Origin: Acanthosepion esculentum
Lineage: Eukaryota; Mollusca; Cephalopoda; Sepiida; Sepiidae
DNA: 64,000 bases
Reading direction: 5' to 3'
Assembly: GCA_964036315.1 (NCBI GenBank)
Contig: OZ038479.1
Location: 62,315,304-62,379,303, forward strand
Part shown: positions 41,701 through 54,780 of the stretch, in pieces
How positions within the stretch are numbered: the first letter of the stretch is position 1
Layout: each line of letters starts with the position of its first letter
Notes under the pieces: generated by a model
What the model was told of the DNA's origin: nothing
Seen by the model: the letters and a program-made list of their open reading frames with translations, nothing else
Database searches by the model: none
Position numbers and translations under genes: made by a program

Positions 41701-42751
41701 CATTTTCAAATGAAAATGCTGAAAACAAATGAAAATATTGCATATTTTGATCATTTTCAAATGAAAATGCTGAAAACAAATGAAAATATTGCATATTTTG
41801 ATCATTTTCAAATGAAAACGAAGAAAACAAATGAAAATATTGCATATTTTGATCATTTTCAAATGAAAAAAAAAGAAAACAAATGAAAATATTGCATATT
41901 TTGATCATTTTCAAATGAAAACGAAGAAAACAAATGAAAATATTGCATATTTTGATCATTTTCAAATGAAAACGAAGAAAACAAATGAAAATATTGCATA
42001 TTTTGATCATTTTCAAATGAAAAGGAAGAAAACAAATGAAAATATTGCATATTTTCATCATTTTCAAATGAAAATGCTGAAAACAAATGAAAATATTGCA
42101 TATTTTGATCATTTTCAAATGAAAACGAAGAAAAGGAATGAAAATATTGCATATTTTGATCATTTTCAAATGAAAACGAAGGAAACAAATGAAAATATTG
42201 CATATTTTGATCATTTTCAAATGAAAACGGAGAAAACAAATGAAAATATAGCATATTTTGATCATTTTCAAATGAAAACGAAGAAAACAAATGAAAATAT
42301 TGCATATTTTGATCATTTTCAAATGAAAACGAAGAAAACAAATGAAAATATTGCATATTTTGATCATTTTCAAATGAAAAAAAAAGAAAACAAATGAAAA
42401 TATTGCATATTTTGATCATTTTCAAATGAAAACGAAGAAAACAAATGAAAATATTGCATATTTTGATCATTTTCAAATGAAAACGAAGAAAACAAATGAA
42501 AATATTGCATATTTTGATCATTTTCAATTGAAAACGAAGAAAACAAATGAAAATATTGCATATTTTGATCATTTTCAAATGAAAACGAAGAAAACAATTG
42601 AAAATATTGCATATTTTGATCATTTTCAAATGAAAACGAAGAAAACAAATGAAAATATTGCATATTTTGATCATTTTCAAATGAAAACGAAGAAAACAAA
42701 TGAAAATATTGCATATTTTGATCATTTTCAAATGAAAACGAAAAAAACAAA
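38780..42751 (+). repeat. 3111-bp offset duplication
   Basis: About 38780-39640 recurs at about 41891-42751. The recurring block includes two 52-bp units (38750 and 39261; 41861 and 42372) and the string 'aaaaggaag', 'gaaaaggaatg', 'gaaggaaac', 'acggag', 'atagcat', 'caattg', 'acaattg'. With the 1223-bp pair this makes three copies of the same roughly 0.8-kb segment in 4 kb. After about 42751 the second copy diverges into units with 'aaaaaaac' and 'gaataaaac'. Confidence 0.85.
38830..41340 (+). repeat. 1223-bp tandem duplication
   Basis: About 38830-40110 repeats as about 40053-41340 with an offset of 1223 bp, one less than 24 x 51. Rare markers align exactly: 'aaaaggaag', 'gaaaaggaatg', 'gaaggaaac', 'acggag', 'atagcat', the 52-bp unit, 'caattg', 'acaattg', 'tgtaaac' and 'tattatgatcattttaatatg'. 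The one difference I noticed is 'catttgcaaatg' near 39613 against 'cattttcaaatg' in copy 2. An earlier partial copy of the tgtaaac portion lies at about 37750-38160 (offset 1887). Confidence 0.9.
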
Positions 42752-44408
42752 TGAAAATATTGCGTATTTTGATCATTTTCAAATGAAAACGAATAAAACA
42801 AATGAAAATATTGCATATTTTGATCATTTTCAAATGAAAATGCTGAAAACAAATGAAAATATTGCATATTTTGATCATTTTCAAATGAAAAAAAAGAAAA
42901 AAAACGAAAATATTGCATATTTTGATCATTTTCAAATGAAAACGAAGAAAACAAATGAAAATATTGCATATTTTGATCATTTTCAAATGAAAACGAAGAA
43001 AACAAATGAAAATATTGCATATTTTGATCATTTTCAAATGAAAACGAAGAAAACAAATGAAAATATTGCATATTTTGATCATTTTCAAATGAAAAGAAAA
43101 CAAATGAAAATATTGCATATTTTGATCATTTTCAAATGAAAACGAAGAAAACAAATGAAAATATTGCATATTTTGATCATTTTCAAATGAAAACGAAGAA
43201 AACAATGAAAATATTGCATATTTTGATCATTTTCAAATGAAAACGAAGAAAACAAATGAAAATATTGCATATTTTGATCATTTTCAAATGAAAACGAAGA
43301 AAACAAATGAAAATATTGCATATTTTGATCATTTTCAAATGAAAATGCTGAAAACAAATGAAAATATTGCATATTTTGATCATTTTCAAATGAAAATGCT
43401 GAAAACAAATGAAAATATTGCATATTTTGATCATTTTCAAATGAAAACGAAGAAAACAAATGAAAATATTGCATATTTTGATCATTTTCAAATGAAAACG
43501 AAGAAAACAAATGAAAATATTGCATATTTTGATCATTTTCAAATGAAAATGCTGAAAACAAATGAAAATATTGCATATTTTGATCATTTTCAAATGAAAA
43601 TGCTGAAAACAAATGAAAATATTGCATATTTTGATCATTTTCAAATGAAAACGAAGAAAACAAATGAAAATATTGCATATTTTGATCATTTTCAAATGAA
43701 AAAAAAAGAAAACAAATGAAAATATTTCATATTTTGATCATTTTCAAATGAAAACGAAGAAAACAAATGAAAATATTGCATATTTTGATCATTTTCAAAT
43801 GAAAACGAAGAAAACAAATGAAAATATTGCATATTTTGATCATTTTCAAATGAAAACGAAGAAAACAAATGAAAATATTGCATATTTTGATCATTTTCAA
43901 ATGAAAACGAAGAAAACAAATGAAAATATTGCATATTTTCATCATTTTCAAATGAAAATGCTGAAAACAAATGAAAATATTGCATATTTTGATCATTTTC
44001 AAATGAAAATGCTGAAAACAAATGAAAATATTGCATATTTTGATCATTTTCAAATGAAAACGAAGAAAACGAATGAAAATATTGCATATTTTGATCATTT
44101 TCAAATGAAAACGAAGGAAACAAATGAAAATATTGCATATTTTGATCATTTTCAAATGAAAACGAAGAAAACAAATGAAAATATAGCATATTTTGATCAT
44201 TTTCAAATGAAAACGAAGAAAACAAATGAAAATATTGCATATTTTGATCATTTTCAAATGAAAATGCTGAAAACAAATGAAAATATTGCATATTTTGATC
44301 ATTTTCAAATGAAAATGCTGAAAACAAATGAAAATATTGCATATTTTGATCTTTTTCAAATGAAAACGAAGAAAACAAATGAAAATATTGCATATTTTGA
44401 TCATTTTC

Positions 44409-47400
44409 AAATGAAAAAAAAAGAAAACAAATGAAAATATTGCATATTTTGATCATTTTCAAATGAAAACGAAGAAAACAAATGAAAATATTGCATATTT
44501 TGATCATTTTCAAATGAAAATGATGAAAACAAATGAAAATATTGTATATTTTGATCATTTTCAAACGAAAATGCTGAAAACAAATGAAAATATTGCATAT
44601 TTTGATCATTTTCAAATGAAAACGAAGAAAACATGAAAATATTGCATATTTTGATCATTTTCAAATGAAAACGAAGAAAACAAATGAAAATATTGCATAT
44701 TTTGATCATTTTCAAATGAAAACGAAGAAAACAAATGAAAATATTGCATATTTTGATCATTTTCAAATGAAAATGCTGAAAACAAATGAAAATATTGCAT
44801 ATTTTGATCTTTTTCAAATGAAAACGAAGAAAACAAATGAAAATATTGCATATTTTGATCATTTTCAAATGAAAAAAAAAGAAAACAAATGAAAATATTG
44901 CATATTTTGATCATTTTCAAATGAAAACGAAGAAAACAAATGAAAATATTGCATATTTTGATCATTTTCAAATGAAAACGAAGAAAACAAATGAAAATAT
45001 TGCATATTTTGATCATTTTCAAATGAAAATGATGAAAACAAATGAAAATATTGTATATTTTGATCATTTTCAAATGAAAATGCTGAAAACAAATGAAAAT
45101 ATTGCATATTTTGATCATTTTCAAATGAAAACGAAGAAAACAAATGAAAATATTGCATATTTTGATCATTTTCAAATGTAAACGAAGAAAACAAATGAAA
45201 ATATTGCATATTTTGATCATTTTAAAATGAAAACGAAGAAAACAAATGAAAATATTGCATATTTTGATCATTTTCAAATGAAAACGAAGAAAACAAATGA
45301 AAATATTGCATATTTTAATCATTTTCAAATGTAAACGAAGAAAACAAATGAAAATATTGCATATTTTGATCATTTTAAAATGAAAACGAAGAAAACAAAT
45401 GAAAATATTGCATATTTTGATCATTTTCAAATGAAAATGATGAAAACAAATGAAAATATTGCATATTTTGATCATTTTCAAATGAAAATGCTGAAAACAA
45501 ATGAAAATATTGCATATTTTGATCATTTTCAAATGAAAACGAAGAAAACAAATGAAAATATTGCATATTTTGATCATTTTCAAATGAAAACGAAGAAAAC
45601 AAATGAAAATATTGCATATTTTGATCACTTTCAAATGAAAACAAATGAAAATATTGCATATTTTGATCATTTTCAAATGAAAACGAAGAAAACAAATGAA
45701 AATATTGCATATTTTGATCATTTTCAAATGAAAACGAAGAAAACAAATGAAAATATTGCATATTTTGATCATTTTCAAATGAAAATGAAGAAAACAAATG
45801 AAAATAATGCATATTTTGATCATTTTCAAATGAAAACGAAGAAAACAAATGAAAATATTGCATATTTTGATCATTTTCAAATGAAAACGAAGAAAACAAA
45901 TGAAAATATTGCATATTTTGATCATTTTCAAATGAAAACGAAGAAAACAAATGAAAATATTGCATATTTTGATCATTTTCAAATGAAAACGAAGAAAACA
46001 AATGAAAATATTGTATATTTTGATCATTTTCAAATGAAAATGCTGAAAACAAATGAAAATATTGCATATTTTGATCATTTTCAAATGAAAACGAAGAAAA
46101 CAAATGAAAATATTGCATATTTTGATCATTTTCAAATGACAACGAAGAAAACAAATGAAAATATTGCATATTTTGATCATTTTCAAATGAAAACGAAGAA
46201 AACATGAAAATATTGCATACTTTGATCATTTTCAAATGAAAACGAAGAAAACAAATGAAAATATTGCATATTTTCATCATTTTCAAATGAAAATGCTGAA
46301 AACAAATGAAAATATTGCATATTTTGATCATTTTCAAATGAAAATGCTGCAAACAAATGAAAATATTGCATATTTTGATCATTTTCAAATGAAAACGAAG
46401 AAAACAAATGAAAATATTGCATATTTTGATCATTTTCAAATGAAAACGAAGGAAACAACTGAAAATATTGCATATTTTGATCATTTTCAAATGAAAACGA
46501 AGAAAACAAATGAAAATATAGCATATTTTGATCATTTTCAAATGAAAACGAAGAAAACAAATGAAAATATTGCATATTTTGATCATTTTCAAATGAAAAT
46601 GTTGAAAACAAATGAAAATATTGCATATTTTGATCATTTTCAAATGAAAATGCTGAAAACAAATGAAAATATTCCATATTTTGATCTTTTTCAAATGAAA
46701 ACGAAGAAAACAAATGAAAATATTGCATATTTTGATCATTTTCAAATGAAAAAACAAAAAACAAATGAAAATATTGCATATTTTGATCATTTTCAAATGA
46801 AAACGAAGAAAACAAATGAAAATATTGCATATTTTGATCATTTTCAAATGAAAACGAAGAAAACAAATGAAAATATTGCATATTTTGATCATTTTCAAAT
46901 GTAAACGAAGAAAACAAATGAAAATATTGCATATTTTGATCATTTTAAAATGAAAACGAAGAAAACAAATGAAAATATTGCATATTTTGATCATTTTCAA
47001 ATGAAAATGATGAAAACAAATGAAAATATTGTATATTTTGATCATTTTCAAATGAAAATTCTGAAAACAAATGAAAATATTGCATATTTTGATCATTTTC
47101 AAATGAAAACGAAGAAAACAAATGAAAATATTGCATATTTTGATCATTTTCAAATGAAAACGAAGAAAACAAATGAAAATATTGCATATTTTCATCATTT
47201 TCAAATGAAAACGAAGAAAACAAATGAAAATATTGCATATTTTGATCATTTTCAAATGAAAACGAAGAAAACAAATGCAAATATTGCATATTTTGATCAT
47301 TTTCAAATGAAAACGAAGAAAACAAATGAAAATATTGCATATTTTCATCATTTTCAAATGAAAATGCTGAAAACAAATGAAAATATTGCATATTTTGATC

Positions 47401-50151
47401 ATTTTCAAATGAAAATGCTGAAAACAAATGAAAATATTGCATATTTTGATCATTTTCAAATGAAAACGAAGAAAACAAACGAAAATATTGCATATTTTGA
47501 TCATTTTCAAATGAAAACGAAGAAAACAAATGAAAATATTGCATATTTTGATCATTTTCAAATGAAAACGAAGAAAACAAATGAAAATATTGCATATTTT
47601 GATCATTTTCAAATGAAAACGAAGAAAACAAATGAAAATATTGCATATTTTGATCATTTTCAAATGAAAATGATGAAAACAAATGAAAATATTGTATATT
47701 TTGATCATTTTCAAATGAAAATGCTGAAAACAAATGAAAATATTGCATATTTTGATCATTTTCAAATGAAAACGAAGAAAACAAATGAAAATATAGCATA
47801 TTTTGATCATTTTCAAATGAAAACGAAGAAAACAAATGAAAATATTGCATATTTTGATCATTTTCAAATGAAAATGCTGAAAACAAATGAAAATATTGCA
47901 TATTTTGATCATTTTCAAATGAAAATGCTGAAAACAAATGAAAATATTGCATATTTTGATCTTTTTCAAATGAAAACGAAGAAAACAAATGAAAATATTG
48001 CATATTTTGATCATTTTCAAATGAAAAAAAAAGAAAACAAATGAAAATATTGCATATTTTGATCATTTTCAAATGAAAACGAAGAAAACAAATGAAAATA
48101 TTGCATATTTTGATCATTTTCAAATGAAAATGATGAAAACAAATGAAAATATTGTATATTTTGATCATTTTCAAACGAAAATGCTGAAAACAAATGAAAA
48201 TATTGCATATTTTGATCATTTTCAAATGAAAACGAAGAAAACATGAAAATATTGCATATTTTGATCATTTTCAAATGAAAACGAAGAAAACAAATGAAAA
48301 TATTGCATATTTTGATCATTTTCAAATGAAAACGAAGAAAACAAATGAAAATATTGCATATTTTGATCATTTTCAAATGAAAATGCTGAAAACAAATGAA
48401 AATATTGCATATTTTGATCTTTTTCAAATGAAAACGAAGAAAACAAATGAAAATATTGCATATTTTGATCATTTGCAAATGAAAAAAAAAGAAAACAAAT
48501 GAAAATATTGCATATTTTGATCATTTTCAAATGAAAACGAAGAAAACAAATGAAAATATTGCATATTTTGATCATTTTCAAATGAAAACGAAGAAAACAA
48601 ATGAAAATATTGCATATTTTGATCATTTTCAAATGAAAATGCTGAAAACAAATGAAAATATTGCATATTTTGATCATTTTCAAATGAAAACGAAGAAAAC
48701 AAATGAAAATATTGCATATTTTGATCATTTTCAAATGTAAACGAAGAAAACAAATGAAAATATTGCATATTTTGATCATTTTAAAATGAAAACGAAGAAA
48801 ACAAATGAAAATATTGCATATTTTGATCATTTTCAAATGAAAACGAAGAAAACAAATGAAAATATTGCATATTTTAATCATTTTCAAATGTAAACGAAGA
48901 AAACAAATGAAAATATTGCATATTTTGATCATTTTAAAATGAAAACGAAGAAAACAAATGAAAATATTGCATATTTTGATCATTTTCAAATGAAAATGAT
49001 GAAAACAAATGAAAATATTGCATATTTTGATCATTTTCAAATGAAAATGCTGAAAACAAATGAAAATATTGCATATTTTGATCATTTTCAAATGAAAACG
49101 AAGAAAACAAATGAAAATATTGCATATTTTGATCATTTTAAAATGAAAACGAAGAAAACAAATGAAAATATTGCATATTTTGATCACTTTCAAATGAAAA
49201 CAAATGAAAATATTGCATATTTTGATCATTTTCAAATGAAAACGAAGAAAACAAATGAAAATATTGCATATTTTGATCATTTTCAAATGAAAACGAAGAA
49301 AACAAATGAAAATATTGCATATTTTGATCATTTTCAAATGAAAATGAAGAAAACAAATGAAAATAATGCATATTTTGATCATTTTCAAATGAAAACGAAG
49401 AAAACAAATGAAAATATTGCATATTTTGATCATTTTCAAATGAAAACGAAGAAAACAAATGAAAATATTGCATATTTTGTCATTTTCAAATGAAAACGAA
49501 GAAAACAAATGAAAATATTGCATATTTTGATCATTTTCAAATGAAAATGCTGAAAACAAATGAAAATATTGCATATTTTGATCTTTTTCAAATGAAAACG
49601 AAGAAAACAAATGAAAATATTGAAATATTTTGATCATTTTCAAATGAAAAAAAAAGAAAACAAATGAAAATATTGCATATTTTGATCATTTTCAAATGAA
49701 AACGAAGAAAACAAATGAAAATATTGCATATTTTGATCATTTTCAAATGAAAATGATGAAAACAAATGAAAATATTGTATATTTTGATCATTTTCAAACG
49801 AAAATGCTGAAAACAAATGAAAATATTGCATATTTTGATCATTTTCAAATGAAAACGAAGAAAACATGAAAATATTGCATATTTTGATCATTTTCAAATG
49901 AAAACGAAGAAAACAAATGAAAATATTGCATATTTTGATCATTTTCAAATGAAAACGAAGAAAACAAATGAAAATATTGCATATTTTGATCATTTTCAAA
50001 TGAAAATGCTGAAAACAAATGAAAATATTGCATATTTTGATCTTTTTCAAATGAAAACGAAGAAAACAAATGAAAATATTGCATATTTTGATCATTTGCA
50101 AATGAAAAAAAAAGAAAACAAATGAAAATATTGCTTATTTTGATCATTTTC
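44409..50151 (+). repeat. Three copies of a 52-49-52-bp unit module
   Basis: A 510-bp module runs from a 52-bp poly-A unit to a 49-bp unit 205 bp later and another 52-bp unit 253 bp after that. It occurs at 44409-44918, 48019-48528 and 49642-50151. Within it are an 'atgatg'/'gtatat' pair, 'caaacgaaaatgctg' and 'gatctttttc' in the same order. The second and third copies also share 'catttgcaaatg' before the last 52-bp unit, which the first lacks. This places the 48 and 49.6 kb copies as the more recent pair. Confidence 0.9.
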
Positions 50152-53012
50152 AAATGAAAACGAAGAAAACAAATGAAAATATTGCATATTTTGATCATTT
50201 TCAAATGAAAACGAAGAAAACAAATGAAAATATTGCATATTTTGATCATTTTCAAATGAAAATGCTGAAAACAAATGAAAATATTGCATATTTTGATCAT
50301 TTTCAAATGAAAACGAAGAAAACAAATGAAAATATTGCATATTTTGATCATTTTCAAATGTAAACGAAGAAAACAAATGAAAATATTGCATATTTTGATC
50401 ATTTTAAAATGAAAACGAAGAAAACAAATGAAAATATTGCATATTTTGATCATTTTCAAATGAAAACGAAGAAAACAAATGAAAATATTGCATATTTTAA
50501 TCATTTTCAAATGTAAACGAAGAAAACAAATGAAAATATTGCATATTTTGATCATTTTAAAATGAAAACGAAGAAAACAAATGAAAATATTGCATATTTT
50601 GATCATTTTCAAATGAAAATGATGAAAACAAATGAAAATATTGCATATTTTGATCATTTTCAAATGAAAATGCTGAAAACAAATGAAAATATTGCATATT
50701 TTGATCATTTTCAAATGAAAACGAAGAAAACAAATGAAAATATTGCATATTTTGATCATTTTAAAATGAAAACGAAGAAAACAAATGAAAATATTGCATA
50801 TTTTGATCACTTTCAAATGAAAACAAATGAAAATATTGCATATTTTGATCATTTTCAAATGAAAACGAAGAAAACAAATGAAAATATTGCATATTTTGAT
50901 CATTTTCAAATGAAAACGAAGAAAACAAATGAAAATATTGCATATTTTGATCATTTTCAAATGAAAATGAAGAAAACAAATGAAAATAATGCACATTTTG
51001 ATCATTTTCAAATGAAAACGAAGAAAACAAATGAAAATATTGCATATTTTGATCATTTTCAAATGAAAACGAAGAAAACAAATGAAAATATTGCATATTT
51101 TGTCATTTTCAAATGAAAACGAAGAAAACAAATGAAAATATTGCATATTTTGATCATTTTCAAATGAAAACGAAGAAAACAAATGAAAATATTGCATATT
51201 TTAATCATTTTCAAATGAAAACGAAGAAAACAAATGAAAATATTGTATATTTTGATCATTTTCAAATGAAAATGCTGAAAACAAATGAAAATATTGCATA
51301 TTTTGATCATTTTCAAATGAAAACGAAGAAAACAAATGAAAATATTGCATATTTTGATCATTTTCAAATGAAAACGAAGAAAACAAATGAAAATATTGCA
51401 TATTTTGATCATTTTCAAATGAAAACGAAGAAAACATGAAAATATTGCATACTTTGATCATTTTCAAATGAAAACGAAGAAAACAAATGAAAATATTGCA
51501 TATTTTCATCACTTTCAAATGAAAATGCTGAAAACAAATGAAAATATTGCATATTTTGATCATTTTCAAATGAAAATGCTGCAAACAAATGAAAATATTG
51601 CATATTTTGATCATTTTCAAATGAAAACGAAGAAAACAAATGAAAATATTGCATATTTTGATCATTTTCAAATGAAAACGAAGGAAACAACTGAAAATAT
51701 TGCATATTTTGATCATTTTCAAATGAAAACGAAGAAAACAAATGAAAATATAGCATATTTTGATCATTTTCAAATGAAAACGAAGAAAACAAATGAAAAT
51801 ATTGCATATTTTGATCATTTTCAAATGAAAATGCTGAAAACAAATGAAAATATTGCATATTTTGATCATTTTCAAATGAAAATGCTGAAAACAAATGAAA
51901 ATATTCCATATTTTGATCTTTTTCAAATGAAAACGAAGAAAACAAATGAAAATATTGCATATTTTGATCATTTTCAAATGAAAAAAAAAAAAACAAATGA
52001 AAATATTGCATATTTTGATCATTTTCAAATGAAAACGAAGAAAACAAATGAAAATATTGCATATTTTGATCATTTTCAAATGAAAACGAAGAAAACAAAT
52101 GAAAATATTGCATATTTTGATCATTTTCAAATGTAAACGAAGAAAACAAATGAAAATATTGCATATTTTGATCATTTTAAAATGAAAACGAAGAAAACAA
52201 ATGAAAATATTGCATATTTTGATCATTTTCAAATGAAAATGATGAAAACAAATGAAAATATTGTATATTTTGATCATTTTCAAATGAAAATTCTGAAAAC
52301 AAATGAAAATATTGCATATTTTGATCATTTTCAAATGAAAACGAAGAAAACAAATGAAAATATTGCATATTTTGATCATTTTCAAATGAAAACGAAGAAA
52401 ACAAATGAAAATATTGCATATTTTCATCATTTTCAAATGAAAACGAAGAAAACAAATGAAAATATTGCATATTTTGATCATTTTCAAATGAAAACGAAGA
52501 AAACAAATGCAAATATTGCATATTTTGATCATTTTCAAATGAAAACGAAGAAAACAAATGAAAATATTGCATATTTTCATCATTTTCAAATGAAAATGCT
52601 GAAAACAAATGAAAATATTGCATATTTTGATCATTTTCAAATGAAAATGCTGAAAACAAATGAAAATATTGCATATTTTGATCATTTTCAAATGAAAACG
52701 AAGAAAACAAACGAAAATATTGCATATTTTGATCATTTTCAAATGAAAACGAAGAAAACAAATGAAAATATTGCATATTTTGATCATTTTCAAATGAAAA
52801 CGAAGAAAACAAATGAAAATATTGCATATTTTGATCATTTTCAAATGAAAACGAAGAAAACAAATGAAAATATTGCATATTTTGATCATTTTCAAATGAA
52901 AATGATGAAAACAAATGAAAATATTGTATATTTTGATCATTTTCAAATGAAAATGCTGAAAACAAATGAAAATATTGCATATTTTGATCATTTTCAAATG
53001 AAAACGAAGAAA
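46200..53012 (+). repeat. 5232-bp offset duplication
   Basis: About 46200-47780 matches about 51432-53012. Shared rare markers include 'catactttg', 'atgctgcaaac', 'gaaggaaacaactg', 'atagcat', 'attccat' with 'gatctttttc', 'tgtaaac' (46897 and 52129), 'aaaattctg' and 'aaatgcaaatattg'. Differences include 'atgttg' near 46600 and 'aaaacaaaaaacaaatg' near 46748, where the second copy has 'atgctg' and a run of A. The pair encloses the 1623-bp tandem duplication. Confidence 0.87.
47890..51163 (+). repeat. 1623-bp tandem duplication
   Basis: About 47890-49540 repeats as about 49513-51163, offset 1623 bp. Shared features are the 52-49-52 module, two tgtaaac units (48733 and 48886; 50356 and 50509), the 42-bp unit after 'gatcactttc' (49192 and 50815), 'aaaataatgca' and the shortened 'tattttgtcatt' unit (about 49477 and 51100). 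Differences noticed are 'ttgaaatatttt' near 49621, 'attgcttat' near 50131 and 'gcacattttg' near 50990. Confidence 0.9.
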
Positions 53013-54780
53013 ACAAATGAAAATATTGCATATTTTGATCATTTTCAAATGAAAACGAAGAAAACAAATGCAAATATTGCATATTTTGATCATTTTCAAA
53101 TGAAAACGAAGAAAACAAATGAAAATATTGCATATTTTCATCACTTTCAAATGAAAATGCTGAAAACAAATGAAAATATTGCATATTTTGATCATTTTCA
53201 AATGAAAATGCTGCAAACAAATGAAAATATTGCATATTTTGATCATTTTCAAATGAAAACGAAGAAAACAAATGAAAATATTGCATATTTTGATCATTTT
53301 CAAATGAAAACGAAGGAAACAACTGAAAATATTGCATATTTTGATCATTTTCAAATGAAAACGAAGAAAACAAATGAAAATATAGCATATTTTGATCATT
53401 TTCAAATGAAAACGAAGAAAACAAATGAAAATATTGCATATTTTGATCATTTTCAAATGAAAATGCTGAAAACAAATGAAAATATTGCATATTTTGATCA
53501 TTTTCAAATGAAAATGCTGAAAACAAATGAAAATATTCCATATTTTGATCTTTTTCAAATGAAAACGAAGAAAACAAATGAAAATATTGCATATTTTGAT
53601 CATTTTCAAATGAAAAAAAAAAAAACAAATGAAAATATTGCATATTTTGATCATTTTCAAATGAAAACGAAGAAAACAAATGAAAATATTGCATATTTTG
53701 ATCATTTTCAAATGAAAACGAAGAAAACAAATGAAAATATTGCATATTTTGATCATTTTCAAATGTAAACGAAGAAAACAAATGAAAATATTGCATATTT
53801 TGATCATTTTAAAATGAAAACGAAGAAAACAAATGAAAATATTGCATATTTTGATCATTTTCAAATGAAAATGATGAAAACAAATGAAAATATTGTATAT
53901 TTTGATCATTTTCAAATGAAAATTCTGAAAACAAATGAAAATATTGCATATTTTGATCATTTTCAAATGAAAACGAAGAAAACAAATGAAAATATTGCAT
54001 ATTTTGATCATTTTCAAATGAAAACGAAGAAAACAAATGAAAATATTGCATATTTTCATCATTTTCAAATGAAAACGAAGAAAACAAATGAAAATATTGC
54101 ATATTTTGATCATTTTCAAATGAAAACGAAGAAAACAAATGCAAATATTGCATATTTTGATCATTTTCAAATGAAAACGAAGAAAACAAATGAAAATATT
54201 GCATATTTTCATCATTTTCAAATGAAAATGCTGAAAACAAATGAAAATATTGCATATTTTGATCATTTTCAAATGAAAATGCTGAAAACAAATGAAAATA
54301 TTGCATATTTTGATCATTTTCAAATGAAAACGAAGAAAACAAACGAAAATATTGCATATTTTGATCATTTTCAAATGAAAACGAAGAAAACAAATGAAAA
54401 TATTGCATATTTTGATCATTTTCAAATGAAAACGAAGAAAACAAATGAAAATATTGCATATTTTGATCATTTTCAAATGAAAACGAAGAAAACAAATGAA
54501 AATATTGCATATTTTGATCATTTTCAAATGAAAATGATGAAAACAAATGAAAATATTGTATATTTTGATCATTTTCAAATGAAAATGCTGAAAACAAATG
54601 AAAATATTGCATATTTTGATCATTTTCAAATGAAAACGAAGAAAACAAATGAAAATATTGCATATTTTGATCATTTTCAAATGAAAACGAAGAAAACAAA
54701 TGCAAATATTGCATATTTTGATCATTTTCAAATGAAAACGAAGAAAACAAATGAAAATATTGCATATTTTCATCATTTTC
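51430..54780 (+). repeat. 1632-bp (32-mer) tandem duplication
   Basis: About 51470-53150 repeats as about 53102-54782 at an offset of 1632 bp, exactly 32 x 51. 'catcactttc' lies at about 51508 and 53140, tgtaaac at 52129 and 53761, and the 'atgctgcaaac', 'gaaggaaacaactg', 'attccat', long poly-A and 'aaaattctg' units all align. I saw no length change between copies. The third register diverges near 54780, where 'acaattg' and 'catcattttc' replace 'acaaatg' and 'catcactttc'. Confidence 0.9.

Larger units (their letters stand above)
24523..43234 (+). repeat. 50-bp 'aaaacaatg' monomers (10 copies)
   Basis: A single A is missing from 'acaaatg', giving 50-bp units that start at 24523, 26807, 29041, 32295, 34531, 36417, 38139, 40026, 41249 and 43185. 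Intervals are 2284, 2234, 3254, 2236, 1886, 1722, 1887, 1223 and 1936 bp, and each copy follows and precedes near-identical canonical A units. The marker spans the domain II/III boundary, which links the two domains by descent. A different 1-bp-short class, 'aaatgaaatattg', recurs near 6325, 8293, 10853, 13615, 13920, 20230, 21740, 37755, 39648 and 40865. Confidence 0.88.
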
